Positions 24,759-33,387 of a stretch of DNA of 45,388 nt are shown piece by piece. Within the stretch, counting starts at the first letter, position 1; every line of letters begins with the position of its first letter. The notes beneath the pieces were generated by a model that saw nothing but the letters and a program-made list of their open reading frames with translations, was not told the origin of the DNA and did no database searches. This stretch comes from Betaproteobacteria bacterium (GTDB lineage Bacteria > Pseudomonadota > Gammaproteobacteria > Burkholderiales > SG8-39). Both the position numbers and the translations under genes were made by a program. Location: positions 1 through 45,388 of the forward strand of contig CANKAJ010000024.1 in assembly GCA_947479645.1 (NCBI GenBank), read 5' to 3'.

Positions 24759-27107
24759 GTGCTGGAAAGTTTCAAGCATCTCCAAGTTCTGGAAATCGCC
24801 GAGGGCGTTGCCGGTCCGGTTTGCGGGCTGCTGTTTGCCGATCTGGGCGCGCAGGTGCGCAAGTTCGAACCGCCGCAGGGTGATCGGGCGCGCGAGTGGG
24901 GGCCGCAGGCCGGCGAGCACAGTTCCGCCATTTTCGAACAACTCAATCGCGGCAAGCAGAGTGTGCGCTGGGATGCCGGTACCGCGGAGGGGCGCCATCA
25001 GCTGGAAGCGGCTGCCGCGCAGGCCGATGTCGTGCTGGTGCAGATGGACCCGGTCGATCGGGCCGCCTGTGGCATTGACTGGCGTGCCCTGGTGGCGAAG
25101 CACCCGGGCCTGATCGTCTGTGAAATTGACGACCTGGGTGATCGTGGTCCCCTTTCGGGATTGCCGGCATCGGAGCTGACCGTGCAGGCCATGTCGGGCT
25201 TCTGGCGCTACCTTGGCGAAGTCAACGGCGTTCCCTGTCGCGTCGGTTACGAGATCGGCTGGATGGCCGCCGGCACGCATGCATTTCATGCCGCTGCTGC
25301 TGCGCTTTATTCGCGCATGCGTTCAGGCGAAGGCCAGTACGTGCGCTTGTCGTCGCTGGGCGCATTGTTGTCGATGAAGTCCATCCTGTTTGCCGCCAAC
25401 AGCAAGCCCGATGAGTGGCTCGGTTTTCATCTGATGGGTCCGCGCTGGCCGCCCGACATCGCCTGGACGACGCTGGACGGACAAGTCACTTTCGACTTCC
25501 GTCACCAGCAGCGCGACGAGTGGGCGGCATTTTGCAGGACCGTGGGGCTGGGGCATCTGCCCGACCATCCGGATTACAAGGACTGGCGTTCCACCATCTA
25601 CATCGGCGATCGGCGCTTTGAATACGGGCAGCCCTACCGTAACGTGTTTGCACGCATGACCTGTGAACAGGCATCGGCACTCATCAACGCCCATGGCGGG
25701 ATCTCGGTGAAATTTCATGACTACGCCGAGACGCTGGCCCATCCTCAGACCAAGGTGCTGGAGCCGCTGGTGAGCGTAGAGGATGCTCCGCCCGGTGCGC
25801 GTGCGCAACTGGGCGTGCATTATCGCTATGCCGATGTCGCCATGCGGACCCGCATGCCGCGCGCCCCCAGGCTTGGGGAGCATGATGGCGTGCCATTGCC
25901 GTTGCGCCAGCGCGCGACCATTCGGGCGTCGGCTGCAAAGGGCCAGCTGCCGGACGGCGGCCCGCTGCAGGGCATAAAGGTGCTGGATGCCAGCATGGGT
26001 GCGGTGGGGCCCTGGTCGGGTGTGCTGCTCGGCGCGCTGGGCGCGGATGTAGTCAAACTTGAATCGCCTCAAGGTGACTTCATTCGTGCCGTCATGCCCA
26101 CGCAGAACGGGCTGGGCACGACCTATATTTCGACCAACTTCAACAAGCGTGGCATCGTGCTTGATCTGAAGAACCCCGAAGCGCGCGCGCATGCGCATGC
26201 GCTGGCGCGCCAGGCCGATGTGTTCATCGAGAACTTCCGGCCCGGGGTGGCCGATCGCATCGGCGTCGGCTACGCGGAATTGTCGGCGGCCAATCCACGA
26301 TTAATCTATGCCTCGGCATCGGGCTTCGGCCCGAAAGGGCCCATGGTCGACATCGGCGCCACCGATCCGCATATCCAGCCTTTCACCGGATCGAGCTCGG
26401 TCAATGGGCTGTCCGGGGGCATTGCCCAGCGCTGGCGCTGGTACGGGCACTTTGATACCACCACGGCCACGGTGATCGTGCAGGGCGTGCTGTCGGCGCT
26501 GATGGAGCGGGAAGTGACCGGGCGGGGCAAATTGCTGCAAGTCACTATGCTGGAAGCCGCGCTGGCCCTGCAGCGGGTGCGTCTGGCCGAGCATCTGGCC
26601 GGCGGCGAGACCGGGCCAATGGGATCGGGCACCAGCTATCTGGTACCGGACCAGGCCTTCAAGGCACAGGACAAGTGGGTTGCCGTATCGGTCACCAGTC
26701 GCGCGCAATGGAGCGGGTTCTGCGCAGCTCTGGGCAGATCCGACATTGCGACTCATCCTGACTATGTGAGCAATCCTGAGCGCATGCGCCATCGCGATAC
26801 GCTGATTCCGCTGCTGGAGGCCGAGTTCTCCAAACGGCCGTCCGCGTATTGGCTGATGATGTTGCGCAAAGCCGCAGTGCCGTGTGCCACTTTCGCCACC
26901 ATGGATGAATTCCGCTATCACACGCACTATCTCGAAAACGGCATGGTCCACACCCATGACACGCCGCATTGGGGGCCGCTGATGATGGGCGGGATTCCCT
27001 GGCGTTTCGACAGGACGCCAGCGCAAATGCGGCCGGGCACGCTGCCGGGCGAATGCACCAGTGAATTCATTCAAGGTCAATGGCCGCCTCTGGGCGCGAA
27101 AGGGTAG
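24759..27107 (+). CDS. Fused two-domain family III (CaiB/BaiF) CoA-transferase
   Basis: At 782 residues this is two CoA-transferase family III domains in one chain (about 1-390 and 400-782), each opening with the family pattern (LEIAEGVAGPVCGLLFADLG; VLDASMGAVGPWSGVLLGAL). Family III enzymes exchange CoA between acyl-CoA and a free acid using an aspartate. In the C-terminal half Asp536 (GATDPHIQPFTG) fits that position; in the N-terminal half the equivalent appears to be Glu139 (ASELTVQAMSG), so only one site may be fully active. Start GTG 24759 has GCAGGAG at 24744-24750. It lies between the ABC permease and ATPase genes. DddD (DMSP lyase) has the same two-domain plan, but identity to it cannot be claimed. 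Confidence 0.9.
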   Translation: MLESFKHLQVLEIAEGVAGPVCGLLFADLGAQVRKFEPPQGDRAREWGPQAGEHSSAIFEQLNRGKQSVRWDAGTAEGRHQLEAAAAQADVVLVQMDPVDRAACGIDWRALVAKHPGLIVCEIDDLGDRGPLSGLPASELTVQAMSGFWRYLGEVNGVPCRVGYEIGWMAAGTHAFHAAAAALYSRMRSGEGQYVRLSSLGALLSMKSILFAANSKPDEWLGFHLMGPRWPPDIAWTTLDGQVTFDFRHQQRDEWAAFCRTVGLGHLPDHPDYKDWRSTIYIGDRRFEYGQPYRNVFARMTCEQASALINAHGGISVKFHDYAETLAHPQTKVLEPLVSVEDAPPGARAQLGVHYRYADVAMRTRMPRAPRLGEHDGVPLPLRQRATIRASAAKGQLPDGGPLQGIKVLDASMGAVGPWSGVLLGALGADVVKLESPQGDFIRAVMPTQNGLGTTYISTNFNKRGIVLDLKNPEARAHAHALARQADVFIENFRPGVADRIGVGYAELSAANPRLIYASASGFGPKGPMVDIGATDPHIQPFTGSSSVNGLSGGIAQRWRWYGHFDTTTATVIVQGVLSALMEREVTGRGKLLQVTMLEAALALQRVRLAEHLAGGETGPMGSGTSYLVPDQAFKAQDKWVAVSVTSRAQWSGFCAALGRSDIATHPDYVSNPERMRHRDTLIPLLEAEFSKRPSAYWLMMLRKAAVPCATFATMDEFRYHTHYLENGMVHTHDTPHWGPLMMGGIPWRFDRTPAQMRPGTLPGECTSEFIQGQWPPLGAKG

Positions 27108-27113
27108 TCAACG

Positions 27114-28196
27114 ATGTCGAATATTTCCATCCGCGGGCTGGTCAAGAATTACGGAAAGCATCGTGCCGTCGCCGGCATCAGTCTCGATATCGCCGAGGGT
27201 GAGTTCCTCGTACTGCTCGGACCCAGTGGCTGTGGCAAGACCTCCATCCTGCGCTGCATTGCCGGCCTTGAAGAGGTGTCCGGTGGCGAGATCGTCATGG
27301 GCGACCGGGTCGTATCCTCAACGTCGCAGTCGATTCCGCCGGAACAGCGCTCCATCGGCATGGTGTTCCAGTCGTATGCGTTGTGGCCGCACAAGACGGT
27401 CGAAGAAAATGTCTCCTTCGGTCTGGGTCTGAAGAAGCTGCCTACCTCGGAGATCAAGCCCAAGGTCGAACGCGCGCTGGCGCTGGTCGGGCTGACCGAC
27501 TATGCCACGCGCGCCATCAGTCAGTTGAGCGGCGGCCAGCAGCAGCGCGTGGCGCTGGCACGGGCCGTCGTGCTGGAGCCCAGTGTGTTGTTGTTTGACG
27601 AGCCTCTGTCCAATCTGGATGCCAAGCTTCGCGAGCACATGCGCTTTGAGTTGCGTCAGCTGCAGAAAATGCTGGGCATCACCACCGTCTATGTCACGCA
27701 CGACCAGCAGGAGGCCATGGTGGTGGCCGATCGCATCGTGCTCATGCGTGAAGGGCGCATCGACCAGATTGGCGGGCCGGCCGATATCTACAATCGACCG
27801 GCTTCCCTGTTCGGCGCGGATTTCATCGGACTGGCCAACATCCTGCCAGGCATCGTCAGCGCCGGCACCGGTGGCGCTGGCACGCGGGTCATGCTCGACG
27901 GCGGCGTGGAAATCGACAGTGCGGCCAGTGGCCTTGCCCCGGGGGCCAAGGTGGATGTGATGTGCCGGCCGGAACACCTGTCCATTTCCACCAGCGCGCT
28001 GACTGGTGAAAACGTATGGCATGGCACGGTACATCACACGTTTTTTCTTGGCAATGCAGCTGACGTCTACGTCGATGTGGGCAAGGTGCAATTGCGTTCC
28101 CTGCTCAGCCCGCCACGGATCCTGGAGGACGGGCGGGAAGTCTGGGTTCAGGTGCCGGCCGAAGCGGTCATGCTGTTTGAACGAAAGGCAGCGTAG
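27114..28196 (+). CDS. ABC transporter ATP-binding protein (FbpC/PotA-like)
   Basis: A 360-residue ATPase with Walker A (GPSGCGKTS), Q-loop (MVFQSYALWPH), signature LSGGQQQRVALARA, Walker B (VLLFDEPLSNLD) and H-loop (YVTHDQQEAM). A C-terminal TOBE-like beta domain runs from about residue 245 (NILPGIV…VMCRPEHLSIS). It should energise the permease encoded at 22830. It follows the CoA-transferase gene by 6 bp and is followed at once by the DUF35 gene, tying transport and catabolism into one unit. Confidence 0.95.
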   Translation: MSNISIRGLVKNYGKHRAVAGISLDIAEGEFLVLLGPSGCGKTSILRCIAGLEEVSGGEIVMGDRVVSSTSQSIPPEQRSIGMVFQSYALWPHKTVEENVSFGLGLKKLPTSEIKPKVERALALVGLTDYATRAISQLSGGQQQRVALARAVVLEPSVLLFDEPLSNLDAKLREHMRFELRQLQKMLGITTVYVTHDQQEAMVVADRIVLMREGRIDQIGGPADIYNRPASLFGADFIGLANILPGIVSAGTGGAGTRVMLDGGVEIDSAASGLAPGAKVDVMCRPEHLSISTSALTGENVWHGTVHHTFFLGNAADVYVDVGKVQLRSLLSPPRILEDGREVWVQVPAEAVMLFERKAA

Positions 28197-28631
28197 ATGA
28201 GCGGCAATTACCTTCCTGATGGCGTCCCGTCGCCGCATCCCACCCAGGACGATTATCCGTTCTGGGACTATTGCAAGGAGCACGAGTTGCGCATCCAGCA
28301 ATGCGCCGCCTGCAATACCTTCCGTCATCCGCCACGGCCGGTGTGCGGGGAGTGCGGACATTTCACCTGGAACTGGACAGCGGTGAGCGGACTCGGAACG
28401 GTGTTTTCATACACCATCATCAACCACTCGGTTCATCCGGCCTTGAAGGAGAGCTTGCCCTATAACGTGGCGGTGGTGTTGCTTGACGGGGTGGGTGATG
28501 TGCGACTGGTCAGCAATGTCATTGATGCGGCACCGGAACAAATGCGCATCGGCCTGCCGGTGGAACTGGTGTGGCAGGACCTGCCTGACGGCATGGCGCT
28601 GCCACGCTTTCGCAAAGGCGGAGCCGCGTGA
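28197..28631 (+). CDS. DUF35 OB-fold/zinc-ribbon acyl-CoA-binding protein 1
   Basis: A 144-residue protein with a rubredoxin-like zinc ribbon (CAACNTF…CGECG) near residues 33-55, followed by an OB-fold (GLGTVFSYTIINHSVHPAL…YNVAVVLLDG). DUF35 proteins pair with thiolase-like partners, as in steroid side-chain retro-aldolases and HMG-CoA synthase-type complexes, where they shape the CoA-substrate site. The partner is the next gene, which starts on the last base of this stop codon (TGATG). The start is ATG 28197 immediately after the ATPase stop. Confidence 0.9.
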   Translation: MSGNYLPDGVPSPHPTQDDYPFWDYCKEHELRIQQCAACNTFRHPPRPVCGECGHFTWNWTAVSGLGTVFSYTIINHSVHPALKESLPYNVAVVLLDGVGDVRLVSNVIDAAPEQMRIGLPVELVWQDLPDGMALPRFRKGGAA

Positions 28632-29830
28632 TGACTGAATCAGTGAATAGGCCGCAGCGCGCAGCATTTGCCGATCGCACCAGCATCGTGGGCATCGGCG
28701 AGTCCGAATACACCCGCTGGGGCGGCATCAAGGATCGCTCCGAATATCAGCTGTGCCTGGAAGCCATCACCAGGGCTGCCGCGGATGCCGGCATCGATGT
28801 CAAGGACATCGACGGGTTTTGTTCCTATGGCTATGAACGCCATGAACCGGTGCAGGTGCAGGTGGCGCTGGGCATTCCGGAGATGCGTTTCTCCAATCTG
28901 GTGTGGGGCGCGGGCGGCGGGGCGTGTGCCGGTGCCGTGATGAATGCCGCGCTGGCCGTGCATGCGGGCATCTGCAAATACGTCGTGGTGTATCGCTCCA
29001 TCTGTCAGGGGCAGTACGAGCGCTACGGCCACTATCGCGAGCGACCGGCGGGCGGCCAGTACATGGCGCCCTTCGGGCTGATGTCGCCGGCGCAGATGGT
29101 GGCGCTGACCTTCCGTCGCCACATGCACGTGTATGGCAGCACCGCCGAGCAGTTGTCGCACGTGGCACTGGCCTGTCGCGAGCACGCCTTGCGCAATCCG
29201 CGCGCCGTGCGCTACGGCCAGCCGCTGACGCTGGAACAGCATCGCAGCGCGCGCGTCATCGCCGATCCATTCCGCCTGCACGACTGCTGCCTGGAAACCG
29301 ACGGTGCCTGCGCGCTTATCGTGACCTCAAACGAGCGTGCCCGCGATGGACGCGCGCCGCCGGTGCGCATACTGGCGGCCGCGCAGGCGAGCAACAAGGG
29401 CTGGGGGCTGGGTCCGATGGGCTCGCACAACATGCCGATTGAAGACTATCCCTCGGTCAACTCCAAGGCACTGGCCCGCGCGCTGTTCGACATGGCCGGC
29501 ATCGCGCCGAAAGACATCGACTGCGCGCAGATCTACGATGCCTTCACCGGCATCGTCATCATGGCGCTGGAGGATTTCGGCATCTGCGCGCCGGGAGAAG
29601 GCGGTCCCTTTGTTGCTGCAGGCAACCTGCTCTGGCCGCACGGCAAGCTGCCCAGCAATACCTCGGGCGGACTGTTGTCCGAAGGCTATGTGCATGGATT
29701 GAATCTGGTGACCGAGGGCGTGCGCCAGATGCGCGGCACATCGACTTCACAGGTGGCCGATGCCCGGACCTGCCTCGTCACCAGCGGTGGCGCGCAGGCG
29801 CACAAGAGCGCGCTGATTCTCGCCAACTAG
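28631..29830 (+). CDS. Thiolase-like (SCP-x/lipid-transfer) protein 1
   Basis: A 399-residue thiolase-superfamily protein of the SCP-x/lipid-transfer type. It begins with SIVGIGESEYTRWGG and ends with the family's LPSNTSGGLLSEGYVHGLN. At the usual nucleophile region (GAGGGACAGAVMNAA) the cysteine does not sit in the canonical CxSG position. Together with the DUF35 partner this points to an Ltp2-like retro-aldolase or a non-classical thiolase. It would act on a CoA thioester in chain shortening. A GTG three bases earlier (28628) is an alternative start. Confidence 0.88.
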   Translation: MTESVNRPQRAAFADRTSIVGIGESEYTRWGGIKDRSEYQLCLEAITRAAADAGIDVKDIDGFCSYGYERHEPVQVQVALGIPEMRFSNLVWGAGGGACAGAVMNAALAVHAGICKYVVVYRSICQGQYERYGHYRERPAGGQYMAPFGLMSPAQMVALTFRRHMHVYGSTAEQLSHVALACREHALRNPRAVRYGQPLTLEQHRSARVIADPFRLHDCCLETDGACALIVTSNERARDGRAPPVRILAAAQASNKGWGLGPMGSHNMPIEDYPSVNSKALARALFDMAGIAPKDIDCAQIYDAFTGIVIMALEDFGICAPGEGGPFVAAGNLLWPHGKLPSNTSGGLLSEGYVHGLNLVTEGVRQMRGTSTSQVADARTCLVTSGGAQAHKSALILAN

Positions 29831-29898
29831 CGCTGACAAGTCTTTTCTCTGGCAGCAGTCATCGGTCGGCACTTTTTTCAACCCAATTCAGGATCGCA

Positions 29899-31524
29899 AT
29901 GCAAGCAATGCACTCAGCCTACACGCTCCCGCTGGAACAGCGGCTGCTTCCCCCCATCCTCGCCGCACAGGCAATTCAGGAACGTGACCGTCCTTACCTG
30001 ACCTTCGAGAAGCGTACCTGGACATTCGGCGAAACGCACGAAACGGTACGCGCCGTGGCGCGCGGACTGCGTAGCCTGGGCGTGCAAAAACGCGAATCGG
30101 TGGCGTTGCTGCTGCATAACAGCGCCGACTTCGTATTCTCCTGGTATGCCTGCACGCTGGTCGGCGCGGTGTTTGTGCCGGTCAATCCCTCCTACACCGG
30201 ATATCTGCTCGAGTATGTGCTCGGTGATGCCGGTGTGCGCGGCCTGATCGTCCAGCGTGATCTGGCACCGGCGCTGGCAACGCTCAGTGCCGAGGCGTTG
30301 GCGCGCCTGCAGTGGGTCGCGGTCGTCGGCGGCATCGACGGTCTGCAACTGCCGCCAGGACCGGGACGTTATCTCGATTACGCAACATTGCCTCAGGCGA
30401 CCGGGCCGGACCCGGAGGTTTCCACCGATTTTCGCGACCTGCAATCCATCATGTACACCTCGGGAACGACCGGCCCTTCCAAGGGCGTGATGCTGCCCAA
30501 TGCGCATTTCTTCGGTTCCTCGATGACCTTCCTGCGCGCGCTGGGCCTCAATCGCGATGACATTCTATTTACGCCGCTGCCGCTGTTCCACGGGCTGGCC
30601 AGCCGGCTCGGCGTGTTGCCGGCGCTGATGGTGGGCGCGCATGCCGTGGTGGTCGATCGTTTCAGCGCCAGCAAGTACTGGCAGCAGGCCACCGAATGCG
30701 GCGCGTCAGTCGGCCATTGCATGTTCACCATTCCGCCGATACTGATGGCGCAGGCGCCCGGCCCCTACGACCGTGCGCACAAGCTGCGCGCCATGTACAA
30801 CGCGCATGCCGATCTGGAGTTCGAAAAGCGCTTCAACGTGCGCATCGTCGAGGCCTACGGCGCCACCGAAACCGGGCTGACGATCTACACCCACTGGCCC
30901 GAGCGCAAGGTGGGTTCCTGCGGCAAGGCGCATGAAGACTGGGAGATTGAACTGGTCGACGACAACGATCTGCCAGTGCCTGATGGTGAAGCCGGCCAGC
31001 TGGTGGCGCGCCCGAAGCGGCCGTGGATCATGATGGAAGGCTATATCAACAAGCCAGCCGAAACGCTGCGTACCGCGCGCAATCTCTGGTATCACAGCGG
31101 CGATTACGCGCGCCGGGATGCCGATGGCTACATCTTCTTTACCGGCAGGCTGAAGGAGCACATCCGCCGTCGCGGCGAGAACCTGTCGTCCTATGAAATC
31201 GAGCGTGTCGTCACCAGTCATCCGGACGTGGCTGACTGTGCTGCCGTTCCCTATCCGTCGCCCTCCGGTGAGGACGACATCCGTTGCGTCATCGTGTGCA
31301 AGCAGGGCACCAGCCTGACCGCGCCGGCGCTGATGGACTGGTTGCAACCGAACATGCCGCCGGCCATGCTGCCGCGCTACATCGAGTTCGTTGCGGCGCT
31401 GCCTTACACGCCCTCGCAGAAGGTGGAGAAGTACCGCTTGATCGAGGATGGCCTCGGGGTCACTGCCTGGGACAAGGAAGCCGCCGGCTACAAGACGGCT
31501 CGCGAGTTGGCCGGAAAGAAATAA
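29899..31524 (+). CDS. AMP-dependent acyl-CoA synthetase/ligase
   Basis: A 541-residue member of the ANL adenylating family, forming acyl-CoA from a carboxylic acid, ATP and CoA. Core motifs: P-loop MYTSGTTGPSKGVMLPN, A5 motif EAYGATETG, hinge GRLKEHIRRRGENLSSYEIE and the C-terminal lysine segment TPSQKVEKYRL. The hinge and ATETG forms resemble the carnitine/crotonobetaine-CoA ligase-like (CaiC-like) branch. The substrate is unknown, but it is the obvious activation enzyme for the cluster. ATG 29899 is 68 bp after the thiolase-like gene. Confidence 0.93.
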   Translation: MQAMHSAYTLPLEQRLLPPILAAQAIQERDRPYLTFEKRTWTFGETHETVRAVARGLRSLGVQKRESVALLLHNSADFVFSWYACTLVGAVFVPVNPSYTGYLLEYVLGDAGVRGLIVQRDLAPALATLSAEALARLQWVAVVGGIDGLQLPPGPGRYLDYATLPQATGPDPEVSTDFRDLQSIMYTSGTTGPSKGVMLPNAHFFGSSMTFLRALGLNRDDILFTPLPLFHGLASRLGVLPALMVGAHAVVVDRFSASKYWQQATECGASVGHCMFTIPPILMAQAPGPYDRAHKLRAMYNAHADLEFEKRFNVRIVEAYGATETGLTIYTHWPERKVGSCGKAHEDWEIELVDDNDLPVPDGEAGQLVARPKRPWIMMEGYINKPAETLRTARNLWYHSGDYARRDADGYIFFTGRLKEHIRRRGENLSSYEIERVVTSHPDVADCAAVPYPSPSGEDDIRCVIVCKQGTSLTAPALMDWLQPNMPPAMLPRYIEFVAALPYTPSQKVEKYRLIEDGLGVTAWDKEAAGYKTARELAGKK

Positions 31525-31583
31525 AACGGGTTTTGCACGAACATGGAATCAATTTCAAAATGAAGTTTGAGGGTTTGACCAGA

Positions 31584-31634
31584 GGTCATGTTTTGTGTGC
31601 GGATAGCTGCATCATCCGCACACAAAACATGACC
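31584..31634. repeat. hairpin 1 of a covarying pair (21-bp perfect stem)
   Basis: The arms at 31584-31604 and 31614-31634 are perfectly complementary over 21 bp, with a 9-base loop (AGCTGCATC). There is no T-tract on either side, so it is not an ordinary intrinsic terminator. It is related to the hairpin at 31699-31747. Confidence 0.9.
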
Positions 31635-31698
31635 CGCAAGGACGGATTCTTCGTCCGCGCAGGGCTTTCACAGAAATCCTCGCGCGCTTCGCTTGCGG

Positions 31699-31747
31699 CC
31701 TCGGGTTGTGGGTACGGATTCACATCATCCGCACCCACAACCCGAGG
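31699..31747. repeat. hairpin 2 of a covarying pair (20 of 21 bp paired)
   Basis: The arms at 31699-31719 and 31727-31747 pair over 20 of 21 positions with a 7-base loop (TCACATC). Compared with hairpin 1, the left arms match at 14 of 21 positions and six of the seven differences are matched by a compensating change in the right arm. Confidence 0.9.
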
Positions 31748-31831
31748 TCTGGTAATGCTTTCGCATGCATTTCGGGGCGGTTGCAGCTCATTTTGAAGCC
31801 GGCTTTTATTCAATCCAGCAGAGGAACAGGT

Positions 31832-32977
31832 ATGCCAGATCAGAGCTTGCGAAATCGCGCCGCGGTGATAGGCGTGGGGACCACCAAATTTGGACGATTA
31901 CCCGGCAATGACACCTACGATCTGGGTGCCTGGGCCCTGCGCGAGGCGCTGGACGATTGCGGGCTGAAAGCCTCCGACATCGATGGCGTCATCGTCAATC
32001 GTATTCCGGACTATCAGCGTTTTTGTGAGGCCTTCGGCCTCAATCCGCGTTATGCGTTGATGACGCCGGGCCAGGGACGCATGTCCGGTGCGACGATTGA
32101 ACTCGCCGCGATGGCGATTGCTGCGGGCATGGCCAAGACCATCGCGCTGGTCTATGGCAATGATGGCCGCTCGGCTGGCGACAAATACGGTGGCGAGACC
32201 GATCGCTATGGCAGTGGCGGCGCGGGACAGTTCTTTCCGTACGGCATGACCTCACCTGGCGCCGTGCATGCCATGATGTTCGCGTGCCACATGCACCAGT
32301 TTGGCACCACCAGCGCGCAGCTTGCCGCCGTGTCAGTGGCATTCAGAAAGCACGCCGCGCTCAACCCGAATGCGGTGATGCGCAAGCGGGTGACGGTGGA
32401 GGACCATCAGGAGTCCACCTTCGTCGCGGCGCCGCTGCACATTCTTGACTACTGTCTCATCAACGATGGCGGCGTCGCGCTGATCCTGACCTCGGCCGAG
32501 CGCGCCCGCGACGCGAAGAAGCCGCCGGTCTACATCCGCGGCTTTTCACAGGCGACCAAACTCGAAGAGTCGGCGTTGCCGCCCGAGGACTACTGGTACG
32601 GGCCGATGCAGGCCGCTGCCAAGGACGTCTACGAGATGGCCGGCGTGAAGCATGAGGACCTTGACGCGCTGATGATCTACGACAATTTCTCTCCGACCGT
32701 GTTGTTCAGCCTGGAAGGTTTCGGCTTCTGCAAGCAGGGCGAGGGCGGCGACTGGATGCAGGGCGGGCGGCTGGAACTGGGTGGGCAATTTCCAACCAAT
32801 ACCAGCGGCGGCCATCTGTCGGAGAGTTACATGCAGGGATGGGCACTGAATGCCGAAGCGGTGCGTCAGTTGCGCGGCGAATGCGGCGAGCGCCAGGTGA
32901 AGGATGCGCGCCTGATCCAGTACATGTGTGCCGCGCCCCTCATGACCTCGATCATCTACGGGAGCGATGCAACATGA
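31832..32977 (+). CDS. Thiolase-like (SCP-x/lipid-transfer) protein 2
   Basis: A 381-residue thiolase-superfamily protein, paralogous to the one at 28631 but clearly diverged. It opens with AAVIGVGTTKFGRLPG and closes with the FPTNTSGGHLSESYMQGW motif. The region that normally bears the catalytic Cys reads GQGRMSGATIELAAMAI, with no cysteine, arguing against a classical thiolase and for an aldolase-type or accessory role. ATG 31832 has GAGGAACAGG just upstream (31821-31830). The stop overlaps the DUF35 partner start by four bases. Confidence 0.87.
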   Translation: MPDQSLRNRAAVIGVGTTKFGRLPGNDTYDLGAWALREALDDCGLKASDIDGVIVNRIPDYQRFCEAFGLNPRYALMTPGQGRMSGATIELAAMAIAAGMAKTIALVYGNDGRSAGDKYGGETDRYGSGGAGQFFPYGMTSPGAVHAMMFACHMHQFGTTSAQLAAVSVAFRKHAALNPNAVMRKRVTVEDHQESTFVAAPLHILDYCLINDGGVALILTSAERARDAKKPPVYIRGFSQATKLEESALPPEDYWYGPMQAAAKDVYEMAGVKHEDLDALMIYDNFSPTVLFSLEGFGFCKQGEGGDWMQGGRLELGGQFPTNTSGGHLSESYMQGWALNAEAVRQLRGECGERQVKDARLIQYMCAAPLMTSIIYGSDAT

Positions 32978-33387
32978 GCAACTACCTCAAGCCATTGCCC
33001 AAGATTGACGAGCGCAATCGCGCCCACTGGGACGGTGCCCGCGAGGGCCGGCTGATGATGCAGGCCTGCGACCACTGCGCTGCGCTGCGTTATCCCTTCA
33101 GCAGCCTGTGCCCGAAATGCCAGAGCACCGGGAGTTCATGGAAAGAGGTGAGCGGCAAGGGGCAGGTCTGGTCCTGGTGCGTGTTCCATCGCGTCTACTT
33201 CAAGGGCTTCGAGGGCGAGATGCCCTACAACGTGGTGCTGGTGAAGCTCGATGAAGGCCCGCGCATCTACAGCAATATCATCGGCGTGGACAAGGACAAA
33301 CTGCGCATCGGCATGCGCGTGCGCGCCGTGTTCGACCAGGCCACCGATGATGTGACACTGGTGAAATTCGAGGAGGACAAATCATGA
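32974..33387 (+). CDS. DUF35 OB-fold/zinc-ribbon acyl-CoA-binding protein 2
   Basis: A 137-residue DUF35 protein with the zinc ribbon CDHCAALRYPFSSLCPKC and a following OB-fold (GKGQVWSWCVFHRVYF…PYNVVLVKLDEG). It is expected to form a complex with the thiolase-like protein whose gene it overlaps by four bases. In this module the DUF35 gene follows its partner, whereas in the first module it precedes it. Its own stop overlaps the dehydrogenase start, so the three genes are translationally coupled. Confidence 0.9.
   Translation: MSNYLKPLPKIDERNRAHWDGAREGRLMMQACDHCAALRYPFSSLCPKCQSTGSSWKEVSGKGQVWSWCVFHRVYFKGFEGEMPYNVVLVKLDEGPRIYSNIIGVDKDKLRIGMRVRAVFDQATDDVTLVKFEEDKS

Larger units (their letters stand above)
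31525..31831. other. 307-bp non-coding region with structured element
   Basis: The region holds no gene. Positions 31584-31747 form a chain of inverted repeats: hairpin 1, a middle stem CCGCAAG/CTTGCGG (31634-31640 and 31692-31698) enclosing GGACG/CGTCC, and hairpin 2. The last ~85 bp lead into the ribosome binding site of the next gene. Confidence 0.7.

Noticed and set aside
24759..27107. Naming the fused CoA-transferase dddD
   Set aside because: The same two-domain plan is not enough; neighbours and motifs do not establish DMSP cleavage.
21748..28196. Calling the ABC system an iron(III) importer
   Set aside because: The architecture matches, but the ferric-binding tyrosine pair is not evident and the neighbours are CoA-dependent catabolic genes.
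25323..28361. Long minus-strand open frames opposite the CoA-transferase and ATPase genes
   Set aside because: Both are antisense to strongly conserved proteins and have no independent support.
31584..31747. CRISPR-like repeat array
   Set aside because: There are only two related palindromes of unequal loop and no regular unique spacers or cas genes; better explained as hairpin elements.
31284..31796. Possible small gene across the hairpin region
   Set aside because: The frame starts inside the acyl-CoA ligase gene and runs through palindromes; no start site or protein pattern.
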